Source: Ilex aquifolium
Taxonomy: Eukaryota; Streptophyta; Magnoliopsida; Aquifoliales; Aquifoliaceae
DNA: 64,000 nucleotides
NCBI GenBank assembly: GCA_951799425.1
Contig: OX637399.1
Location: 13,136,501-13,200,500, forward strand
Direction: 5' to 3'
Positions 57,217 to 64,000 of the stretch are shown piece after piece. Position numbers and translations under genes: made by a program. Below the pieces are notes generated by a model. That model worked only from the letters and a program-made list of their open reading frames with translations, was not told where the DNA came from and ran no database searches. Within the stretch, counting starts at the first letter, position 1. Each line of letters begins with the position of its first letter.

Positions 57217-58779
57217 AGGGTTTTTGCTTTGACTCAACCAGAGGAAGATGTCTCCAACGCCGTTGTGGAAGGTATCGTCCTTCTCTACCATTCTTGGGCC
57301 CGAATTTTTATTGGATTCCTATGCGACTCATTCTGTTATACGTACTGCGGACGCTGTGGAATTGGGATTGGGTTTCTAGGGAATAGAACTTACTGTATAT
57401 GTTAACTTGCCTACGGGAAAACAAGGGGATACCAGTAGGGTTTATTTATATGTACTCTTTGACTCTAATTTATATCTACTTGCTAGGAAATCATCATGTC
57501 TTGCCATTCTGGATAATACTACCTTGTTCCAAAATATATTATGGTGAGGTAAACCCTAAATCTTTTCTTATGCCTTCAAACCCTAGTTTACAAAGGAGAT
57601 GTGTTTTTTTCTCTTGATTTCTCCTTTGTTCTTGATTCCCGAACTTAAATATTATTTATTCTAAGCTATGTTATGGGTGGGTGACCACCAAATCCTTTTG
57701 GTATGCCCTTGAAATCCTAGTTTTCAAGGGAGAGGTGTTTTCTCTTTATCTTGCCTCTGTCATTGATTTCAAACCTTGATAGTCATTTGTTATCGATTCC
57801 AATACATGATTGTTACTTTATCTCTGATTCCAAGCTTGATATCCGTTGTTATTGATCTCGAGACTTGATTATTTCCTTGTCCTTAACTTCCTAAGCTTAA
57901 TGATCCATTTGTTCTTGGTATCAAAAATTTGATATTCATTCTACCCTTGTGATTCAATTATTTTCAATATTCACTACTTGATATTCTTTATTCTTGGTTC
58001 CAAGACTTGAGTGTTCTTTTGGTCTTGATTTCTAAGCTTCATAATCCTTTGTTCTTGATTACACACCTTGATAGTCGTTTGTTATTGATTTCCATACTTG
58101 ATTGTTCCGTTAAATCTTAATTTCTCCTTTGTTCATGACTTTCAAGCTTGATACGCTTTTATTCTTGATTTCCAAGCTTAATATTCATTTGCTCTTGATC
58201 GCCAAATTTGGTATTCATTTGATTGATTCTAACTATTGTAATTCATGTATTCTTGATATTCAATATTTGACATCCTTTGGTTCTTGATTTCAAGACTTGG
58301 TTGTTCCTTTGTTTTTAATTTCCCCAGGCTTGATGATCCATTGGTTCTTGATAGCCAAATTTAATATTCATTTGTTATTGATTCTAACCCTTGTGATTCA
58401 TTTATTCTTGATATTCAATACTTGATATTCATTGGTTCTTGATTTCAAGACTTGACATTCAATTGCTCTTGATTTCAATACTTAATCTCTCCTTGTCCTT
58501 GAGTTCAAAACTCGATACTCTTTAGTTCTTGGTTACAAAGCTTGATTATTTATTTGTTCCTTAATTCAAAATTCTAAAGATTGGTATTGACCAATAAAAT
58601 GGTATTTTCGATGATATTATGTTAATTTTTCTTAAATTATTTCGTTGGAAAAATGTATATGGATTTGGAAGCTAAGAGGGGAGGACAAGTCTGGTTAGGT
58701 TTCAACTGTAACCTTTGGTGGATTATAATTTATATCAGAGTGCGCAGCGAACTAACGGAGTAAGGACTACAATGGGGAA

Positions 58780-59300
58780 ACTACGGAGAAGATTCAACTC
58801 ATCCGGGAGAGGCTACGCACGGCGCGAAGTAGACAGAAGAGCTACGCGGACCACAGACGAAGATCCTTGGAATTAAAAGTGGGAGATTTCATGTTTTCCA
58901 AGGTGTCACACAAGAAGGGCGTGTTTCGATTCGGCAAGAAGGGAAGTTAGCGCCAAGATATACCGGGCCATTTGAAGTGATCAAGGTTGTGGGCAAAGCG
59001 GCGTATCAGTTGCGGTTACCAGCTCAGCTGTCTGGGGTACATGACGTGTTCCACGTGTCGATGTTGAGGAAGTGTCAATCGGATGCAACTCCAGTCGTGG
59101 ATTTGGAGGATATTGAAATTCAGGATGGAGCAACATATGAAGAACAACCGGTGGAGATTCTTGATGCCAAGAAAAAGGTGCTCCGCAACAAGGTCATCCG
59201 ACTCGTGAAGGTTTTGTGGCGACATCATGGGGTGAAAGAAGCTACATGGGAACCGGAGCAAGAAATGCGGGAGAAGAATCCATATTTGTTCGCTACTTGA
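58780..59300 (+). pseudogene. pol: T integrase tail (copy 5)
   Basis: ORF part 58977-59300; private change DAKKKV (others DAKEKV) and EKNPYLF. Confidence 0.85.
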
Positions 59301-59341
59301 GGTAAGTTTCGAGGACGAAACTTTCTTTAAGGGGGGTGGAT

Positions 59342-61642
59342 TGTAACACCCCGAATTTTCTTTTATATATTTATAGAGATATATATATAGTAAATAATAT
59401 TTGAAAAGATGTAGATATATGTAGTGACATAAGAATAAACCGTAGGAATAAATGCTATGGAGACAATTTGATTGGGAAATTACGTGTCGAAGATGTTTAA
59501 ACTTGCAAATGGTGATTAGACAAGTTTCTAAAAGTTTGTAGGTCAAAATAATGATTCCATTGAATCCGGAAGGTCGAAAAACATTGGGAGTGGCAATATG
59601 GATGTATTGGAAGTTAGGAAGTGTCTCGGAGTTAAAATACACTTTAGCGAGAATTTGGGTAAAAATGGGTATTGAACACTACTTAGTATTTTGGCCATAA
59701 CTTTCTATCCTTAAGTCCAATGGATCTGAAATTTTTACAGTAGATAGTAGACATCTAGGGCTACAAAAGTATGTCTCGTGAAAAGTTTCCAATTCGACCT
59801 CTAAATGGGTCAAAACTGCATTGGAAGTTGAAACAAAAATCTGGCAGTCAAACCGTACCGGTACGCCGAACTCCAGTAGCTAAACCGTACCGGTACGCGT
59901 ACCGGTACACCCGATAAAGCCAGCCCGATCCGACTGCGGGTCTTTCTCCATTTCTTCCACTATAAATACTTAAGGCTGACTATTTGAGCCCCATTTCAGC
60001 CTTCTAAACCCTAGGCACCTTTAGAGAGAAAGAGATGGAGAGAAGAACATCAAAGATAAGGAGAGATACACCATTTTAGAAGATTAAAACCCTAGATTTC
60101 TAAGATTTCACTTCTCTACTCATTCTCTTTTCTTCCATTCTTCACCCACTCTCACCCAAATCTTTTGAAAACCCTAGGGAGGGGGAATTAAAAAGGAAAA
60201 GAAAGGAAAGCAAGAAGGTCTTGAAGCTTGGGTATTTGGCTAAAACTCTTGAGCATTGAGGTAGGGGATTTCTTCCTAATCTCTTACATTGAGGCTAGGG
60301 TTTATGTATATATATATATGTTTTTCACTCTCATCCTTATATACATGATAAGAAATACATGATTCTTGTTCCTCTTGAAATAAATGCCATGTTTTGAACA
60401 TTGTGATGGTTGGGTAACTATTAAATTTCTCCTTTTCATCTTCAAACCCTTGTTTTAAAGAGAAATGGACTTTTCCCTCTATTTTCCCTTGGTATTGCTT
60501 TCAAAACTTTAGTGTTTGATATTGTACACCAAAATGTTACTTATGATGATCTCTTGCTCATTTTCTTCCATCATATTATGAAACATTATATTAGAAATTG
60601 TGGAATTTGGTAATTCCTTGAAATGTTGATGAATTGAGAATATTTTGGTTTCCTCAATTGTATGGTTGTTGTGAGGGACTTGGATTGCCTTCGAGAGATG
60701 CCGTAGAGTGTTAGATGTTAGTCTACCCCAGTGGGGGTGAGATGGTTTCCTAGCACTTGTAGTGGGTTGTCATTTGGTAATGAAACCACTATCGTTCACT
60801 GGAGTTCGAACAAGGGATAATATACTTTTCCTGGGAAGGGACTCGTCACTGCCATTGGGATGGTAGACGCCCTTTCCTAAAATGCTTGTGAATGTGATTG
60901 TGATTGGTGGACTAGGTATAATCGTTGGGTAGATTCATGAGAAGCAATCAACATACATGGTACGGGGATGAACCAATGTACATGGGATGATGAGTTGGAA
61001 CGTCTTGGCCGGTGCATTGGTATGGGACAATGCATCGGAAGACGCCCTTCCGAATTGGCCTAACTTTGGACACGGTGTATTGTTGTTCAATTTAATTTAT
61101 TCTTTACTTGATTGTTGTTATGGCTTAAACTTGAGATCTCTTTAAACTGTCCTGTTTTTCCTTCAAAAATTGATATATATTATTTTTGAAATGTGACCGA
61201 CCCGTTTTATATTTTTTTATAAACCTTGTTTCAGTTGGGAAGATTTTGCTACAGAGCTTCGTGCTCATCCCCTACCAATTTACATTTTTCAGATTTGGTG
61301 CTAGAGGAGGATCTCGGCATCAACGAGTCAGGGCATTGGGAGGCTCCACTCGAGGGGAACCTAGATCCCGAGGTGGATATGTAGAGATGTAACTTCTTTT
61401 GTACTAGACTAGGTTATTCTTTTGGACACTGTGAGGTCTAGTTTATTTTGCTATTCCGCTGTGCTACTTTAATTAATTTTGAGATGTAAATGCCATGGTT
61501 GGGCATATTCTTTTGGATAATGATGTAAATATTTTATGGATGATGAATGAAGTTTAATATATTTATGGATGATATTAGTGCTCTCATGATGTAAATGGTT
61601 TTAGTATGTAATGTCGTACAGGGTGTGTTTTGGGGCGTTACA
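59342..61642 (+). repeat. T LTR6, right end of array (2301 bp)
   Basis: Ends GGGGCGTTACA then CTTAT. Private changes cluster near its outer end (GTCGTACAGGG against GCCGTCCAGGG; one T lost in TTAATTTTGAG), as expected for the terminal copy. Cassette 59855-59908. Confidence 0.95.
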
Positions 61643-61647
61643 CTTAT
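61643..61647. repeat. Target-site duplication CTTAT (right)
   Basis: Right copy for the whole T array. Confidence 0.92.
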
Positions 61648-62445
61648 CATAGCACGAGGCGTCCCAAACCTCGAAAAAATGTTCTCCTTGAGAAACTTGA
61701 CCACGACCTGGTGGTCATTGGTCTTGATTGGGATAGCCTACACCCATTTGGATACGTAGTCCACTGCCAGCAGAATATATAGGTAGCCAAATGACCCGGG
61801 GAAGGGACCCATGAAGTCGATGCCCCAACAATCAAATATCTCAATAACAAGTACAAGGGAGAGGGGCATCATGTTCCTTCGGGTCACACTACCCAAGCAT
61901 TGGAACCTATCACACTCTTTACAGAAAGAGATGCAATCTTTTATCAGAGAGGGCCAATGAAAACTTGACTGTAGAATTTTTGCCGAAGTCTTCTTTGTAG
62001 AGAAATGGCCACCGCACGCTTCCGAATGACAAAATACAAGGACTTCCCGTTGTTCATTTTCTTGTATGCATCTCCGCATGACTTGGTCGGGGCAGTAGTT
62101 GAACCGATACGGGTTGTCGAAGTAAAAGTACTTCACATCTGCCATGAACCTCCTTTTATCCTCTGGGCTCCAATGCAGTGGTATTTGTCATGTTGCAAGA
62201 TAATTACATATGTCAACATACCAAGGACAAACATAATGAATCGAAAGTAAATGCTCATCAGGGAAAAAGTCAGGGATAGGAATGTGCTCATCGGCTTCTT
62301 GCACCACCAGTCGGGATAAATGGTCCGCCACCACGTTCTCAACTCCCTTGTTATCTTTAATCGTCAAATTGAATTCTTGTAGGAGGAGTATTGCTTGAAT
62401 TCTTTTCGTTGTTGTCCCTAATCTCCGAACATCATCCCGTAGCAT
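61648..62445 (-). pseudogene. pol: Athila M RNase H end and integrase N-terminal half
   Basis: One minus-strand frame: ILLLQEFNLTIKD and VVADHLSRL (RNase H end), then FYFDNPYRFNYCPDQVMRR, the HHCC histidines in CHSEACGGHF, and catalytic Asp in WGIDFMGPF, ending in the [13 protein letters not shown] lead to the second Asp at 19541. Nonsense TGA at 62188-62190 and a stop at 61738-61740. The second Cys of the zinc finger CDRC reads CDRF, so the finger is damaged. It is the upstream partner of 18785-19541. Confidence 0.88.
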
Positions 62446-62474
62446 GTGTATGGCTTATACGGATAGGGGAGTGT

Positions 62475-64000
62475 CACTCTCCCTCGGAATGATGCAACAC
62501 ATGGGGTAAATGAAATAGTGGGAATGAAATGTGTGTGTGTGTGTGTGCAAAGTTGCTCCCCAAGCATAGAGAGAATCTTGCAATGTCGTGTTTTACTTGG
62601 AATGGGTATTCCAAGGTCGTCTCCTCAAGGAAGGAAAGGTCAAGTTGTGGTGAAGGTGATTTTGTGAAAATGGGAAAGTATAAAAATCCTTGAGTTTGAG
62701 TTTTGTGAATTGTGTTTCGTGATGAAAATGAAATGGAAACAAGTGTTGGCTAATCCGAAGATGTCATTCTAATTGGAAAGCAAAATCAACTCAAAACATT
62801 CCTCTAATGGTGTCTAGATGTATGATTGCTCGTAGGAAGCGTGAGACTAAAATGGAGGCGAGGATTCAAGCATACACCGTGAAAAGTCTACGGTGTATCA
62901 AGAACTCACAACCATGTCCACACTCAACCTAGTCAAACCAAATCAACGTACACTACGAGAGGGAATGAAAAAGAGTTGATTTAGCACACCCAAGAGGAAT
63001 TCTCCCTTGGATTAGCCAACTTCAAGCTTAGCTACTCATGGTTCAAGTAAAAACATTCATTATGTAAAGAGACATGTAAAAGAAATGGGAATGAAAATGA
63101 GTTGAGAATGAAACTTAGAACATAAATTAAAGCTAGAATGAAGTAGACTACAAAGTGGAATTCATTTCACACTAAAATGAAAAAGTTACAGAGCATACCC
63201 AACAAAAATGTAAAAGTGCAAGAACAACTCAATACAATAATGGTAGAATCTAGAATGCATAACTAAACTTGCAATACTCTGGAAATAAATGACATTAAGT
63301 GCAATAGATGAAGTTTACAAGAGTCTTACAGAAGATTACAAGTGAAAATGGATAAAAGAAATGCAAAAATCTAAGTTATCTCTCTAAAACTACTCCTAAG
63401 CTTAGGTAGCCTTCCTCCTTCAAAATCTTGTGGAATGTTGAATATATGGTGTAGAGATGATGCATTTTCGTCCATTAGGCTCCCCATAGCCTGTGTGCAG
63501 GCCTCCCATCAATGGGAGGTGAGTTGATTGGCTTGGCAGGCTAGGAGAAGCCTACCCAGCAACCCCCTAGCTCCCATCTTCTCTCCCATCCTCAGAAATG
63601 CAATGGCCTCTAAAGTCCACCCCTAGGTGTGTGGAGACATGTATGTGTGTAAGGGATGTCAGGGACAAGTGGGAGAATCAATGGTGGGACCCCTAAGCAA
63701 GTGGAGCTTGAGTTGCAGGCGTTCTAGCACTTCTGGGCAAAACCTACCGGTAAGTCGCAGGAAACCTATCTGTAGGTTTTACTCCAGTATCACAAACTTA
63801 CCGGTAGGTTTGGTTTCCTTCTACCGGTAGGTCGTAAATGAGATTCTAGCTCAGGACCAGTTTTCGTAGATTTGTCGTAACTTTTGATCCAACCGTTCGA
63901 TTGAGTTGAAATTTTGGCAAATACAGAGAACATCCAGATCTACAAATTTCATGTTTTTCACTCTTTCATATTCGAAGTATATCATGGTAAAAAATGGGAA
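62475..64000 (-). repeat. Athila M LTR (minus strand), runs off window
   Basis: The reverse complement is alignable by eye with the E3 LTR from its U5 end inwards: shared words include GTGTTTTACTTGGAA, TATTCCAAGGTCG and TTAGCTACTCATG. The last 45 bp or so of the LTR, including its CA end, are missing. (GT)n at about 62531-62548. ORFs here are not conserved. Confidence 0.75.
63744..63830 (-). repeat. Palindrome block in M LTR, CTACCGGTAG core
   Basis: CTACCGGTAA (63744), TTACCGGTAG (63798) and the perfect palindrome CTACCGGTAG (63821-63830), with CTCCAGTA in the spacer (63782-63789). It lies at the homologous LTR position of the E3 cassette (about 400 bp from the LTR start), but its core is CTACCGGTAG rather than GTACCGGTAC. 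Confidence 0.82.

Larger units (their letters stand above)
56381..59341 (+). mobile_element. T internal domain 5 (2961 bp)
   Basis: Gag part like domains 1 and 2; 3' end like domain 4. Confidence 0.93.
19542..61642 (+). mobile_element. Tandem array of non-autonomous Tekay-like element T: 6 LTRs, 5 internal domains
   Basis: LTR1 (19542-35310, split by E3), LTR2 (38272-40585), LTR3 (43547-45850), LTR4 (48812-51115), LTR5 (54077-56380) and LTR6 (59342-61642) alternate with internal domains starting at 35311, 40586, 45851, 51116 and 56381, each 2961 bp. The repeat period is about 5.27 kb. Each internal domain has its own primer site and polypurine tract. Only one pair of target duplications (CTTAT) flanks the whole, so one insertion expanded in place, most simply by unequal exchange between LTRs. 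Copies differ by scattered substitutions, which argues against a simple assembly error. Confidence 0.93.
61648..64000 (-). mobile_element. Athila element M, 5' part (minus strand), internally deleted
   Basis: On the minus strand: LTR (64000 to about 62475), then directly the end of RNase H and the first half of integrase (62445-61648). Primer site, gag, protease, RT and most of RNase H are missing. Confidence 0.78.

Noticed and set aside
19542-61642. Reading the array as five separate insertions
   Set aside because: Neighbouring units share single LTRs, and there is no target duplication between units; only the outer CTTAT pair exists.

Overview
The window is plant nuclear DNA made almost wholly of nested Ty3/gypsy LTR retrotransposons. 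I see no host gene, rRNA, tRNA gene or CRISPR array. The evidence for a plant is the set of lineages: Athila-type elements (Asp-tRNA primer site, long LTRs, an env-like ORF after pol) and Tekay/Del-type chromoviruses (Met-tRNA primer site, chromodomain-like tail after integrase), in heterochromatin-like nesting typical of large angiosperm genomes. The species cannot be told from this sequence.

Layout. (1) 1-16738: a plus-strand Athila element (P) whose 5' part lies left of the window. Its pol is split after position 436 by a Tekay element (437-9193, target duplication GTAAG), and that element's pol is split by a solo LTR (3672-6168, target duplication TGATT). P continues with RNase H/integrase, an env-like ORF (13041-14254, frameshifted), a polypurine tract and a 3' LTR (15407 to about 16738). 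(2) 16739-19541 and 61648-64000: the two visible parts of an older minus-strand Athila element (M), apparently the host of everything else. (3) 19542-61642: a 42 kb insertion in M's integrase with one target duplication (CTTAT). It is a tandem array of a small non-autonomous Tekay-like element (T): six LTRs of about 2.3 kb alternating with five internal domains of exactly 2961 bp. LTR1 carries a full-length Athila element (E3, 20620-34075, target duplication GTTGG, two 1713-bp LTRs).

Function. Every gag-pol is broken by stops or frameshifts. The only large ORF intact in the whole window is the 398-residue env-like ORF of E3. T keeps only LTRs, primer site, polypurine tract, a gag/protease remnant and an integrase tail, so it would need proteins from a relative. 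Implied order of events: M, then P and T; the Tekay element into P; the solo LTR's parent into the Tekay element; expansion of T; E3 into LTR1.

The signal I rate most unusual is a palindrome cassette. GTACCGGTAC palindromes lie 31-32 bp and 12-13 bp apart, with TCCAGTAG in the middle of the longer spacer, and they recur in LTRs of unrelated lineages (Tekay solo LTR, T LTRs, Athila E3). In E3 and P a block with the same core as that element's own LTR also lies upstream of the env-like ORF. At the same LTR position P and M carry different palindromic cores. All alignments here were made by eye.
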